DNA from: Adiantum capillus-veneris
Taxonomy: Eukaryota; Streptophyta; Polypodiopsida; Polypodiales; Pteridaceae
Reading direction: 5' to 3'
Length of the DNA: 64,000 nucleotides
NCBI GenBank assembly: GCA_014529385.2
Contig: CM043971.1
Coordinates: forward strand, 83,530,340 to 83,594,339
The notes beneath the pieces were generated by a model, which saw nothing but the letters and a program-made list of their open reading frames with translations, was not told the DNA's origin and ran no database searches. Made by a program: the position numbers and the translations under genes. Below, piece after piece: positions 47,670 to 60,151 of the stretch (positions are counted from its first letter, which is position 1; every line of letters begins with the position of its first letter).

Positions 47670-49227
47670 GTTGGCTTAATCCACAAAAACTGCCAATTGG
47701 CAGATTCTGGTATTGATTAGCAAAATTTTTGCTGCTCGTACTAGCCTAATCTGCAATTGTATGCTAGTTGTGCTCCTGTTTGTCCAATTACAAGCTAATT
47801 GTCAATGCAATTGCTTGCACTTGCCAATTTCTAGCGTGCACGTTCACTTTTAGCTCCTTGATCGAACCGCGGCAACTCTGTCAAAATTTAGCTAGAATAA
47901 TATATTGTTGGCCAAATTAATTCAATCCCAGTTCCCAAGGAGGTCCTGAAATTTACTTCAAAATTCTGAGATTCGATGAGTTTACAATTTTGATTTTGTC
48001 GATTTTTGGCTCGATTTTGACCAATTTAACAACTTTCGGCCGCTCACGGCTTTCAGTTGGTCGTTTCGCTTGCATTTTTGGCTGACCTGATTCCTTTTAC
48101 TCTGTGTAATTTTCCCGGATGTTCTTTTGCTATCGTCACGCTTTCTGGCTCGTTCTGGCTTTTTCTATCTTTTTTGTCTTTTTCTGGCACTTCTGGCAAC
48201 TTTCTTTTTACTTTTGTAACATTTTGAATTTTTCTATTTTTTTGGTAATTTTATGATTTCTTTTAATAATTTTTTTGAAAAGGTGAAATTTTTAGATTTT
48301 TAATGATTTTTTGAGTCTTTTTCTACTTTTTGTGAATTTTTATAAATTTTTTACATATTTTTATGATTTTTCTGGTCAATTTTGATTTATCTGTGGATTT
48401 TTTTGAATTTTTTGTGATTTGATCGTGAGTTTTTGAAATTTTTATGATTTTTCTATGTGCTTTGAATTTTTTGTGAATTTTTCTAATTTTTTCTTGAATT
48501 TTAGGATTTTTAATGGATTTTTTAGCTTTTTCTGTTATTTTTTGTCAGTTTTTCATTTTTATAGAATTTTCTAAGATGTTTTTAATTTTATTTCTTTTGT
48601 GAATTATTTATGGTTTTCTTTCTTATTTTATTTTTTTAAATTTTATGAGTTTTTTACTCTTTTTGTGATTTTTTTTGATCAATTTTGATTTTTTATTAGT
48701 TTTTTAATTTTTATTGGATTTTTAAAAAAATCTTTTTTAAAAAATTCTTTTTTATTGAAATTTGAATTTTTAATTATTTTTATGGTTTTTAGATTTTTTG
48801 TAATTTGTAAATCTTTTTTTTGAGGTTTTTATTGAATTTTATTCTTTTTGTGAATTTATTTATTATTATTGTTTTTTTATTATTAGTGAGTTTTTGAAAT
48901 TGAATTTAACAAAAACAAACAGTTACCTGGAGCCTGGAGGTTGTTGACCTGACAACATCCCATCGCGCGTGCAGGAGCAATCACACGTGAAGTGGCGTCC
49001 CACGCGGGCAGGAGCAGTGGAGAGGGGGTCCGGGGAGAGTTAATGGCAGCGCGTGAAGCGGTCCAGGGCCTGGCGTTAGCGAGTGAGAGAGAGAGACCGT
49101 AGACGATCTGGCGCGCGGACTCCGGAGGCTAACAAGCAGTAGACGACAAAGGAGTGGGTGTGTGTGTTTGAGTAAAAAGGAAGCGGGTGTGCACGCAGGG
49201 GAGAGAGAGAGTAGAGAGAGAGAGGAA

Positions 49228-49229
49228 AT

Positions 49230-49261
<32 letters not shown>
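49228..49261. repeat. GA microsatellite
   Basis: About 17 GA units within a wider GA-rich patch from 49200 to 49280. Confidence 0.9.
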
Positions 49262-49264
<3 letters not shown>

Positions 49265-49505
49265 AAAGAGAGAAAGAGAGGGTGTTCTCGCGAGAAAATA
49301 AGGGGAAACTCGAAATTCCCCCGGTTTTTAGGTCAAAATTTGAAGCTTTTGCCGGTAATTATACTCAAACTTGTGAAAATTTTCCGGTTTTCTTCAAGGC
49401 AAGCTCAAAATCTAACCAGGATTTTATGAATCCGGCCCGGTTAAAATATATTATACCCCAGGAAGAGAGAATAAGGAAGAGAGAGAGTGGGAGGAGAGAG
49501 TAGAA

Positions 49506-49508
<3 letters not shown>

Positions 49509-49584
<76 letters not shown>
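49509..49584. repeat. Compound GT then GA microsatellite
   Basis: About 26 GT units followed by about 12 GA units. Confidence 0.95.
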
Positions 49585-51043
49585 TGGGTGGTGTTCACCC
49601 GGAGTGAAGAAGAAGAAGAAGAAAGTTTTAACGTCGCAGGAAATTATCCCCAGGGACCGTAAAGATCTATCCAACTCGTAGAATTTTTATGCACCGCAAG
49701 GCACGGCGGACCCAGCTTTCCCTTTATTATTATTATTATTATTATTATGTTCATTTTTTATTTCCAAAAATAGGCTGAAAATTAGCCGAAAACTCCAAAA
49801 ATCGTCAAAAAAGTCCTAAAATTTCCAAAAAAATTCTAGGAATCTTAGAAAATTATCGTCATTCACAACAAAGCATTTCAGACACGCAAAAGCACACCGA
49901 AAATAGCAGGTTTTACCGAAAACGCCAAATTGGACAAAATTGTCCACCCGACCCCCGAAAATAGCAAAACGCTCAAAACTCGACCAAGGAGGGCACGAAT
50001 GCAAACAAAATGATGCCTAAATACGCATACACAAAATAGCTCGTAAAGCTCGCAAAATCAAAGTTTTTATGGAATTACCCAAAAATTAATGCAAAAAATT
50101 ACCAAAAATTACAAAAATTATCCGAAAAATACCCAAAAAATTCTACAAATTCTCCACACATTGGGAAATGGTGCATCCAAATAAAATTGCACAAATCACA
50201 TCAATTCAATTGCCAACAATTTTATCAATAAAATCAAGACTAGGCAATTAAACCGACAAAATTAGGTCAAAAATTGACCCAATTAGAGTGTGTAAATCCC
50301 TGTTTTGAGCACAAAAACACAGAATTTAATCATTACACACATCAATTATGCAATCAAAATATGAATCAATCATGCAAATTTAACACTTTTTAGGCACACA
50401 CACACACACAATAAAAAATTGGCAGTTTTTACCAATCTTTAGGTGTGCACACAAAATGGTTAAATTTGTCAGATTTTCAATGTGACTTCACAAATCATTA
50501 GTTGGGCATGAGCACAACACACATCAATTATCACAATTGAAAAATCATAACGCACACATTGATTTATAGGTGCTCAAACATAAGCAAAATAGTGCACACA
50601 CACACCTAAAATTAGCATACACACACTCAATTAGAATGCACACACATTTGATTTTAGTGCACACACACTTGAAATTGACCATCCAAGAATGCAATTAACT
50701 CAATTAGGCATCCAATTAGCAGCACACATTCATCAATTAGCAATTGAAACTTATCAAATTCATGCGCCGCCAATTCTTAAAAATTCCGGCATTACAACGG
50801 CGTGAAAATGAATAATCACAAAATTTTCAATCCCTAACATCAACATTGCATTGCATCCACATAGCATAGCATAGCATTACATTACATTGCATCTTGGTGG
50901 GATATCTACACAATTCTACACATCTCTAGATTCTAGGGAGGTTGAGAATACCACCTTAATTACCTTTCCGTTGAAGATCAATTGAATGGTCAATGCTCCA
51001 ATCCTTCATAGCAAATTAGTAAATTAGAAAAAATTATTCAAAT

Positions 51044-52435
51044 TAGCAAGGGGTTAGTGACAAATCAGAACACCTAAATGACTTTAACACAAACATAATT
51101 CAACTCCGATCGGTGAAAATCAATTTCCATGACGAAGTGCGAGCTCTCCTTATACTATCATCTCTACTGGATAGTTGGGACAGCCTTGTGATGGTTGTAA
51201 GTAATTCTATCTCTGGCACAAATACTCTTAAGTTTGATGACGTTGTGGGTGTTCTCCTAAGCGAGGAAATGCGAAGGAGAAGCACGGGAAAATCATCAAG
51301 TGTTGCACTATCAATGGAATTGAGAGGAAGGCTTAAGGAGAGGTTTAAAAACCAAAAGGGTAATGATCGCTCAAGGCGGAGCAAGTCACGCACAAAGTCA
51401 GTTCTTGAATGTTGGAACTGCGCCAAGAAGGGCCACGTCAAGAAGGATTGTTGGTCCAAGAAGAAAAAGGAGTCGGAGTCTCAAGACAACAAGCCAACAT
51501 CGAAGGCCAATGTGGCAGGTAAAGTAGACCAAGATGCTCTAGTTCTCTCATTAGGCAATGTGTCTAATTCTTGGGTAGTAGATTCCGGGGCTTCATTCCA
51601 TGCGACACCACACAAGCAACATTTCCAAGATTACACCAAAGGTAATTTTGGGTATGTATACTTGGGAGATGTTGAAGCTTGTGAAATTGTCGGTAAAGGT
51701 ACAGTTTGTGTCAAAACTGCTAACGAAAATGAATGGAAGCTTAAAGATGTTAGGCATGTTCCTTCTCTTCGTAAAAATTTGATCTCTACAGGACAATTGG
51801 ATGATGAAGGTCACAACATTGAATTCAGAAGCCAACGGTGGAAGATCTCAAAGGGACCTTTAGTAGTTGCCAAAGGAGGAAATGTCGGTACACTTTACTT
51901 GTGTATTGTTAGCACACAACTTTCAGCTTGTGCAGCACCTACAGAAGTTGATAGCGCGGTGTGGCACTATCGGCTTCGGCATATGAGTGCCAAAGGAATT
52001 CAAATCCTTCAAATAAAGAAGCTTCTACCAGGTTTAAAAGAAGTGGACTTAGAGTTTTGTGAAGATTGTGTTCATGGTAAACAAAAGAGGGTAAAATTTC
52101 AAAAATCAGGAAATGAAAGAAAAAATAAAAAACTTGAGTTGGTTCATTCTGATGTTTGGGGTCTTGCAAGTACACCATCACTTGGTGGCTCACTGTATTA
52201 TGTAACATTCATAGACGATGCGACTAGAAAAACATGGGTTTATGTCATGAAGAATAAATCCGATGTGTTTTCCATATTTCAAAGGTGGAAAGCCATTGTG
52301 GAGAATGAGTAGGTACCAAGGTTAAATGCTTCAGATCCGACAATGGAGCGAATATTGCAGCCAATCTTTTGAAAGATTTTGTGCTAGCAATGGCATTCGG
52401 ATGGGTATCGCCTATGGAATCCTGAAGATGGTAAA
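51044..52435 (+). pseudogene. Copia element D: gag C-terminal part to integrase
   Basis: The frame is open upstream of any start codon and begins inside gag: HLNDFNTNI, then NFHDEVRALLILSSLLDSWD, typical of copia gag (UBN2 type). A zinc knuckle CWNCAKKGHVKKDC follows (about 51410-51451), then protease (SWVVDSGASFHATPHKQHF, DSGA intact), DVRHVPSLRKNLISTGQL, the GAG-pre-integrase domain (VWHYRLRHMSAKGIQILQ; CVHGKQKRVKF), and integrase (LVHSDVWGLASTPSLGGSLY, FIDDATRKTWVYVM). A TAG at 52310 and a frameshift follow; the second catalytic Asp (RSDNGANIA) survives in another frame. Near 52395 the sequence jumps to GYRLWNPEDGKILRSRDVIF of the integrase C-terminal end, so the part with the catalytic Glu is deleted. 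Confidence 0.88.
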
Positions 52436-54239
52436 ATCTTAAGGAGTAGGGATGTAATTTTTAACGAACAAAATATGTTCAAATACTACTTGGAAAGAAA
52501 ACAAACAAAAGAAACAGGTGATGAGTACATGGAGCTTGAGGACAGTGAAGACTCAAGGACTGTAAACGGTGACAATGTGCAACAATGTCAACCAAATGAG
52601 GAGCCTCAACCTATTCCCCGAAGATCTACAAGAGCAAGTAGACCTCCAGAAAGGTTTGTTCCTTCCTTCAACCATCTCTTGATCTGAGATTCTAGAGAGA
52701 CGGAATCATACGAGGAAGCTACTCAACACGAATCCAAAGAAGAATGGATGAAGAGCATGCAAGTGGAGATGGACTCATTACATCGCAACCAAACATGGGA
52801 GTTGGTTGAGCTACCTAAAGGTAAGTGGGCACTTCAAAATAAATGGGTGTACAAGCTGAAGGAAGGAGAAGGTGGGAAGAAAAGGTACAGGTTTAGGCTT
52901 ATAGTAAAAGGGTTTTCTCAAAAGAAAGGTATCGAATTAATGAAATATTTTCTCCTTTTGTAAAAATGAACTCAATTAGGCTTGTCTTAAGCCTTGTGGC
53001 TGCTCATGATCTAAATCTTGAGCAAATGCATGTAAATACAGCATTCTCTCATGGTGACTTAGAGGAGGAAATTTACATGCTTTAACCAAAGGGGTATGAA
53101 GTAAAAGGTAAGGAGAAAATGGTTTGCAGATTAAAGAGGAGCTTGTATGGTTTAAAGCAAGCATCAAGACAATGGTACTTGAAGTTTGATTAATGGATGT
53201 TAGGTCATGGATTCAAAAGATGCAACTCAGATCATTGCGTCTACACAAAGAATTTGGGAGATGGGAAGTTCATCATCCTAATGTTGTATGTTGATGACAT
53301 GTTGATTGCAAGTGCTAACATGCAGGACATCAAAGACCTAAAAGAAGAACTGTCTTTCAATGAAAGATTTAGGTGTTGCAAAGAGAATACTTGGTATGAA
53401 GATATCAAGGGACAGGACGAAGAAGATAATAAAGCTATCTCAAGAGGATTACATCAAGAAGGTACTAGAAAGGTTTGCAATGCAAAATGCAAAAACGGTT
53501 TCTACACCTTTGGCTGGTCACTATAAACTAACCAAGGATATGTGTCCAAAGACACAAGAGGAGATAGCCTATATGTCTAAAGTTCCATATACTGCAACGG
53601 TAGGTTCTCTTATGTATGCTATGGTCTAGACAAGGCCAGACATTGCACATGCAGTGGGAGTTGTAAGTAGGTTCCTGGACAACCCAGGTAAATAGCATTA
53701 GCAAGCTGTGAAGTGGATACTTAGTTATCTAAAAGGGACATCAACAAATGCTTTGTATTTTGGAGGAACTGATATTTTTTCTAAGGATATGCTAATGCAG
53801 ATATGGCAGGTGACAAAGATACTTGAAGGAGCATTACTGGCTTTGTCTTCACGGTTGGAGGCACAGTAGTAAGCTGGGCTTCAAAGCTGCAAAAAGTGGT
53901 CTCACTTTCTACCACAGAAGCAGAGTATGTCGCAATGACGGAGACAAGCAAAGACATTTTGTGGCTTCACAGATTCTTAGAAGAGCTTGGATTCAAACAA
54001 GACAATTATGTCTTGTACAGTGATAGCCAAAGCGCTATCTATCTTGCAAAGAATTTAGCCTTTCATTCAAGGACAAAGCACATTGAGGTGAGATATCACT
54101 TCATACACACTCTTTTGGAAGAGGGACAGCTAAAGCTAGGAAAGGTGCATACAAGTGAAAATCCTGCAGACATGTTTACAAAGGTGGTCAACAAGGAGAA
54201 GTTGAGCTTTTGCTCATCTTCGATCGGCATTCAAGGATA
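52436..54239 (+). pseudogene. Copia element D: reverse transcriptase and RNase H
   Basis: Continues from integrase: RRSTRASRPPERFVPSFNHL, then RT motifs [60 protein letters not shown] and the catalytic LYVDDMLIAS (about 53284-53313, intact), GSLMYAMV, then RNase H with LSTTEAEYVAMTETSKDILW, VLYSDSQSAIYLAKNLAFH, HIEVRYHFIHTLLEEGQLKL and the terminal ENPADMFTKVV. Stops and frameshifts near 52684, 52961, 53190, 53360, 53627 and 53770-53900 prevent expression. It lies directly upstream of the polypurine tract and 3' LTR of D. Confidence 0.88.
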
Positions 54240-54289
54240 AGAAGCCAGGATGGAAAGCACTCACAGGTTTGGTTTGGAGGTCAGTCTCC

Positions 54290-54300
54290 AAGTGGGAGAT
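54290..54300 (+). other. Polypurine tract of copia element D
   Basis: AAGTGGGAGAT directly before TGTTAAG, the usual plant copia arrangement of a G-rich purine run against the 3' LTR. Confidence 0.8.
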
Positions 54301-54950
54301 TGTTAAGTATGGAGCCTGATTTATCCCTTGTAATTTTTTGTGTTAAAAACACACATTTGTCAGGTCCTCGTTACGAGGAGAAGCCATCATGCGTGAAGAA
54401 AGATCACTCGCCGGAAATAAAAATCACTCGTCGGAAACCAAAATTTTCACGCCCAGTTCGTCAAAATATTCCTTTTTGTCGGAATATTATGGCCGGAAGG
54501 CGGCCGGAAAGTGGTAGAAAAAGGACCGCGGTCGGTTGGCCGGCTGGCGGTGGTCGGTAGTCAATGGCCTGTGGCCGGTGGCCGGAAGTCAATGGCCGGT
54601 GGCGGAATTCAAAAGTAGGTTTCTCTTCTCAAGGGCGGCCACACATGGGTGGATTGGAGGGTCCGATTTGGACTTATCTATACAAGGACAGCTACACATG
54701 GTTGCCTCTCATGAGAGAGGGCAACCCTTTTGGCCTATAAAAGGAGGCCATTTCTACACACATTTCATAGTGTGAAGTTGATGCAACAAGGTGGGTGTGA
54801 GGTGGTGAGAGTGAAGCAAGGCAGGAGCTCCAAAAGGGTATAATCTCTTTGTAACCTACACCCCTTTTTGAAGTACTAAAGCCATTGAGTGGCTGCTTTC
54901 CCATGGACGTAGCCCACATAGGGTGAACCACGTATATCGTGTGTACTCTC

Positions 54951-55027
<77 letters not shown>

Positions 55028-55112
55028 CTATAATATCTTGTGTGTAAAAATTATCTCTCTCCATTAAGTAATCTACTCAATTATCTACTTAGCTATGTCA
55101 TATTTCCTAACA
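54301..55112 (+). repeat. 3' LTR of copia element D
   Basis: An 812-bp LTR, TGTTAAG to CCTAACA, the same family as the solo LTR at 14993-15803. It contains a TATA box (TATAAAAG, 54736-54743), a short GGCCGGTGGCCGG minisatellite (about 54536-54605) and a CT microsatellite (about 54955-55024). Immediately right is the gag linker of element F, so D inserted into F. No 5' LTR was found. Confidence 0.9.
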
Positions 55113-58100
55113 ATATCCATATCAGGAGGTAGGTTGTCTAACCAAACTTCCTTTATAGGAGCTAACTTTAGAGTTAGGCTCCCATCATTGATCTCTTGAA
55201 CTTTTTCCCATAAGTGTCTTGGCCAGTATTCCTCTACGAATGGAATTCCGTCTAAGGCATCTTCGCTATCAGGTACTATAAGTTCAGGCTCTTTTGGTTT
55301 CAAGTGGGGTTCTACCACCACTTCAGATTTTTCTTGATTGTCTTTCACCACAATCTCCTCAGGTTTTGCCATACTTTCAAGGTTGGGTTTTTGTTTTTCC
55401 AACATCTCTTGCGCGATTCTTATCAAATTTTGATAAGCTTCAAGCTTAGCTGCTTTCATGTTTTGAGTTTTTCCATTTGTTTTCTATGTTTTGGCCTGCT
55501 TTAAGTCCTGCTTGGTACGCTTCCAACGATGCATTTATAGGCTCAAAAATTTTATCAACCAAAATTGATCCTCCAGATTTCACGGTTGTCTCCTTGATTT
55601 CACTTCCATGTTCTTTCACCTTTTCCTAGAATAGCTTTTTTGCTTTCTCCTCGATTTCAGCTCGTTGTTTCTGTTTTCTCAACTCATACCTTTTGCTTCT
55701 GCTTCTTTTAGTCTTTTGAGAGGTAACTTTTGTATTCTCCGAATCATTAGAGGAGTTATGTTTATTTTTCTTAGCCTGGACTCTAGTGATTACCTTGATT
55801 GGAACAATGGGTTCACTCTCAGATGAGCTACCAGTATCACTTGGACTACATTTACTACTGTTTTATCCTTGTTTAAAGGATTTTTAGGACAATCTTCTGG
55901 GAAGTGTCCTCCCTTTTTGCAACATTGTATGCAATAAGCTTCAACCAGCTTGAGGTTTTTGTCAAGCTCTCGGCATTCATTTTTCCAATGATCATCTGCA
56001 CCACAGTTGTGACAGTTTCCCGTTCTTGGCTTAATCATGGATCTTACCATAGGAAGTCTAACACCTCGATTAGCTACATAATACATTGGTGCGAAATTTG
56101 GTGGAGCATAAGTCACAGGTTCTTTCATTGGTGGTGGATGTGAATGATACCAATCTCCTTCTACCATTACTGTAGATGGACTAGGCTCAGCAAGGGTGTA
56201 AGTTCCTGTTCATCTATGACTCCCTCCGAATGCGTGTATTTTACAGGCACTGCATTATGTCTTGGATACGGAGGTTGTTGACCCAACACAGATTGAGGTC
56301 TTTCCATACCCATTGGTGGTCTTTGAGCTGGTGCCATGTTAGGCTGGTATCTGCACATGGGTTGTCCTTGTGGCCTCATGGGACGTACTAACATTCCCAT
56401 CATACTTTGGTCGGAAATAGCACTCATTGGTCTCATGGTTGGTCCATTTACCCTCAATTGCACACCATTTCTGTAGCCTAATTGGTTGTCCTTGTTGAGG
56501 TATCCCTTGTCCTGGTCCCCTCATAGGTGCTTTTTGCATGTTATTCATCATGTCATTCATCCTTTTAAGCATGTCTTCTATGGTTGAAAGTGGGGCTGCA
56601 GCAACCATTCCCACTTGTGCAGGTTTAGTGGATGTTGTTTTCTCACTTTGGTCATCCTTAGGGACATCTTCTTTGTTGAAAATATCACAATTGTCTTCTA
56701 AGTCAATAGCATCTGACACACACGCTTCTAGGGTTGTATGCTTCTTGCTATATAGTATAGCATGAAGTTCTTTGTTTAGCAGTCCCTCTAGAGACAATGA
56801 TACTAGTCGTTCTTGTGCAGGTATCTCTAGCTCTAGGCATCTGGCAATGTATTATTTCATTGGAGTTGCACAATCCCTAACAGACTCACCTTGTTTCTGT
56901 TTAAAGCTATAGATTTGAGCTACAGTATTGTGTTTGATCCCCATTTTGAAACAAGCAGCTACAAATCCTTGAGCTAATGTGTTCAAGTCCATTATTGACC
57001 TTGGTGGAATGTTTTGGAACCATGTCAATGCTTTTCCTTCTAATGTCATTCCAAACCCCTTGAATTGAGTATGGAAATTGAATATCCACTCTGCTCTTAG
57101 CACTTGCTTGAAGCTTGCTAAGTGGTCATATGAATCCCCAGATCCACTATATTTTTTGACCCATTTTTGAAAATCAGCTGGTATGACGCGTCTATTTGGT
57201 TCAACTCCTGGTCTCCTAGCAGTTGGTCCTATTTCGAGTCCTTCAAACTAGTTTGTTGGAAATAGCGACTCATGTAGCCTTGGACTGGCCTTAGTGTCAC
57301 CCGGTTTTTTGCGTGATGAGGTGGTTTCTGGTTTCTTAACATTACTCTCAGAAGTTCTCGCACGATGTTCTTCTCTTGGAGCCTTTGGTCCTTGACCCAA
57401 GATCCAATCCCTTATGGAATACCCTTGGTATTTGGTTTGTTCTACCTCCTCAGGGAGTCATCATAACAAATTTGTTGTTATAACAATCCCTAAATAGGTA
57501 GGTTGGTAGATTTGTTGATCCATTATCTTTGATCTTGAAGATATAGATGATCTTCATGGCTGTCAATTGTCCTGATTTGGCATGCGAAGGCCATAGAAGA
57601 ACTTTTACATTTCTATCCTCCCAACAATAGATTCCGATCCTAGGATTATCAGTACTAAGCCATTTCAAGGGCTTCAAATCAACTTGATCAATATCCTTCA
57701 AATTCTAAAGTTGGTGGTGCTTCTTTTGCAACCATATCTGGAATTATGGTATTTACTTCTAAACCCCATTTTTTTATCACGTTATGGTCTTTGACTTGTA
57801 AATACTGAGTTTTGTTTCGATCCATGTACATTTTTCCTTGTTTATTTTTCCTGATCTCCTCTTCAAACTCAATGCCATGGTCATCAATGCGAATGGCATA
57901 CTCTTTGTTAGGATCTAGGTAAACGTGAGCTCCATGGCAATTAGTCTTATAAAAAGAGAGTATATGCTTATAACGCATTGTCGTTCCGGTTTTTGAGTGA
58001 GTCGAATAGGAAGACATTTTGGACGTCGAATCAGAAAAAGTGTCTAAGACTTCTTCAGGGATAGTGTGCAAGGAAATGCTTTGATTCACGCTTTCTTCAA

Positions 58101-58170
58101 TGGATACTCTACTCGAGGTTTCTCCAAGTATGCCCATATTTCCTAGCACACAAACAAATCTAAGGTTCAT
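55113..58170 (-). pseudogene. Gag of element F with aromatic modules and two zinc knuckles
   Basis: Minus-strand start near 58170 (MNLRFVCVLGNMGILGETSS). The N-terminal part has modules like those of element E: HVYLDPNKEYAIRID, GKMYMDRNKTQYLQV, then in 57701-57450 GIYCWEDRNVKVLLW and TYLFRDCYNNKFVMM. A Retrotrans_gag domain follows (FHTQFKGFGMTLEGKALTWF; SFKQKQGESVRDCATPMK; RLVSLSLEGLLNKELHAILY), then one knuckle-like CHNCGADDHWKNEC and a second, YCIQCCKKGGHFPEDCP (both about 55900-56010). A Lys/Glu-rich linker ends at LDNLPPDMDI where copia D begins (55112/55113). Several stops and frameshifts (near 56850, 57440, 57690, 55500-55780) make it nonfunctional. Confidence 0.75.
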
Positions 58171-58580
58171 AAAAATTTATGAAGCCCTGGATAGAGTACT
58201 TACCTTTGGATTGACTTGTTGTCAATTTCTTCCACATGACTGGATTGCACTTTCTGTATAAGCTACGATTCTTCGTCTGCAACCTAATTTCTGTGCAAAT
58301 TTGATCAAGTTAGCTATTCTTCTATAAAGACAGTGTAGTTTTTGCTAGCTATTATGATTGATCTATGTGTATCACTGCAAATCGAGCTAATTGAGTCAAT
58401 AGTTGCAATTTTTAAACTTGACTTTGGTAAAAATCAAAGGACTAATCTGCAACTCAAAAACTGAGTGAACATGTATCAATTTGGATCCGATTGAACCCAA
58501 ACTTTTCCGGTGGCCTTGTGTTATGTTGGTCTACATTGTACAAGCTCAAAAGTCAAAATGGGTGTTTCTGTGTTGCAATA

Positions 58581-59594
58581 GTAAATAATCGTGATTATTT
58601 ACTTTTATCAGCTTTTTACACTTTCTGGTTTGGTTTGCCAAGTATACAGCATGTTAAGGTCCTTGGACAAGTTTCAACAAGTTTGGACAAGATCTGCTCA
58701 AGTTTATCACTGTTTCGTGTCCGCAGACTCTGATTTCAAGAATCTAGCTTAGGCCTTACTTTTGTGATCCAAATTTCACCAAAATTGATTTGTGAGGTCT
58801 ACTGCTATGTTTGACCTTGTGGTATGCTCAAATATGCAAGATTGTCAATTTTTGGAGCATATGTAAATAATCACGATTATTTACTCTGGCTAATTTTTTG
58901 CAAGTTCTTGTCCCAACCTTGACATAGATCTGTTAAGCACCTCCACTTAAGGTCCCTAGCCAAGTTTCAACAAATTTGGACTATTTTTGGTTAAATGGTT
59001 ATCAGTTTTCTGTCCGCAGACTGACTTTGCAAATTTGGTCACAATTTCCAATCCAATGATCCAAATCTTACCAAATTTGGTTTGTGGGCTTATTACAACA
59101 TGGTAAAACCAGTGATATGCTAACTTGGTCAAAAAGGTTGAAAAATAGGGCAGATGTAAATAATCACGATTATATACAATTACCAAATTTTTACATCTTT
59201 TTGGTCAATTGAGCATGTACATATGTCTATTACATCAATACAAGCCTATGAATCAAATTTCATCAAGTGTGGACTATTTTTTTCCCAATTTACACTCAAG
59301 TTTCGGAAAGTCAATACAAACTTTAGTTTTTACCCAGTTTTTTGCCAGTTTAGTGATCCAAATCTTTTGTGCCTTTACAAAAGTTGTTCATACACAATGA
59401 GTCACTAATATCAACCTTAGTCAAATTTGAGCTGAAAGTAAATAATTGCGATTATTTACTTTATGTCCAAAATGAACAATTTTTTGCACTTTCTTCATGG
59501 ACAGTTTTCATGAGTTGTTTAAAGCCTTTGAATCAAGTCAAAACTTAATTTGGCCTAAAATGTCAAGAAAAAGTAAATAATCTGAGGTTTTGCA
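58581..59594 (+). repeat. Spaced palindrome array, locus 2 (four palindromes plus a half)
   Basis: 22-bp palindromes (GTAAATAAT plus four bases plus ATTATTTAC) at 58581-58602, 58863-58884, 59156-59177 and 59438-59459, spaced 282, 293 and 282 bp, and a half-site GTAAATAATC at 59573. Intervening sequence is also repeated (CAAGTTTCAACAA, GATCCAAATC, TGTCCGCAGACT). In plus-strand direction it matches locus 1, although element F is on the minus strand and H on the plus strand. 58171-58580 and 59595-60132 hold no gene. Confidence 0.88.
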
Positions 59595-60132
59595 AACTCT
59601 TGAAATTTTTACCTCAAAGTGTCCTTGAACTTACCCATTGGTACATACAACTTTTAAGCATACTCTCCAGCCGGATTGAGTGGTTTGGAATCTTTTCGTG
59701 CTATTTCTAGCCATTTACCTAAAATTTTGCAACTTCAAATACAACTCACCATTATTCTTTCAAAGAGAGCAATGTTCTGAAATCCACCTCGGATCCTACT
59801 TACCCTACTCCTAGGTTCTCATGCAATGGGGTTGTGGAAAGTATCCACAAACAATAGTTTTCTTGTTTTTTAATGGTTTTCTGAGCTTTGATCTTAAGAC
59901 TTGTTTCGTCTATCAATCATTCTCAAAATCCTAATTTAATTCTACAATCCTACAATCCTAAAGGCACTCAACAAGTACGATTACTTCCAAGCTACCTCTA
60001 CACAGCAAAAGATAACAATCTTAAGCTATGCGATTTTTAAAAGAAAGTTTTTGACTTTAGGAGATCCTAGATGAATTTAAAGGATAACTTCACAAGACTC
60101 TTGTGTTTTTCCCTATTTTAGGTCTCTTCGAT

Positions 60133-60149
60133 CCCCCGTAGTTGCGCCA
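60133..60149 (-). other. Primer-binding site of element F
   Basis: The minus strand reads TGGCGCAACTACGGGGG, followed by ATCGA, two bases from the LTR end at 60152. It resembles the tRNA-Asp-type site TGGCGCCGTTGCCGGGGATCG with some changes. Confidence 0.75.
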
Positions 60150-60151
60150 AA

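Larger units (their letters stand above)
47670..51043. other. Noncoding region with opposite T- and A-rich blocks
   Basis: No gene seen. The order is: unknown sequence with TGCAATT words (47670-48160), a T-rich low-complexity block (about 48160-48905), a GC-rich patch (48920-49140), GA (49228-49261), GT/GA (49509-49584) and ATT (about 49722-49748) microsatellites, an A-rich block (about 49760-50170), then CA/AATT-rich sequence (50200-50900). It may include the leader of element E and lost 5' parts of element D, but I find neither a 5' LTR nor a convincing primer site. Confidence 0.5.

Noticed and set aside
47865-47890. GATCGAACCGCGGCAACTC as a primer-binding site for element E
   Set aside because: The minus strand resembles a tRNA-Asp-type site in part, but no copy of the E LTR follows and the TGG start is changed.
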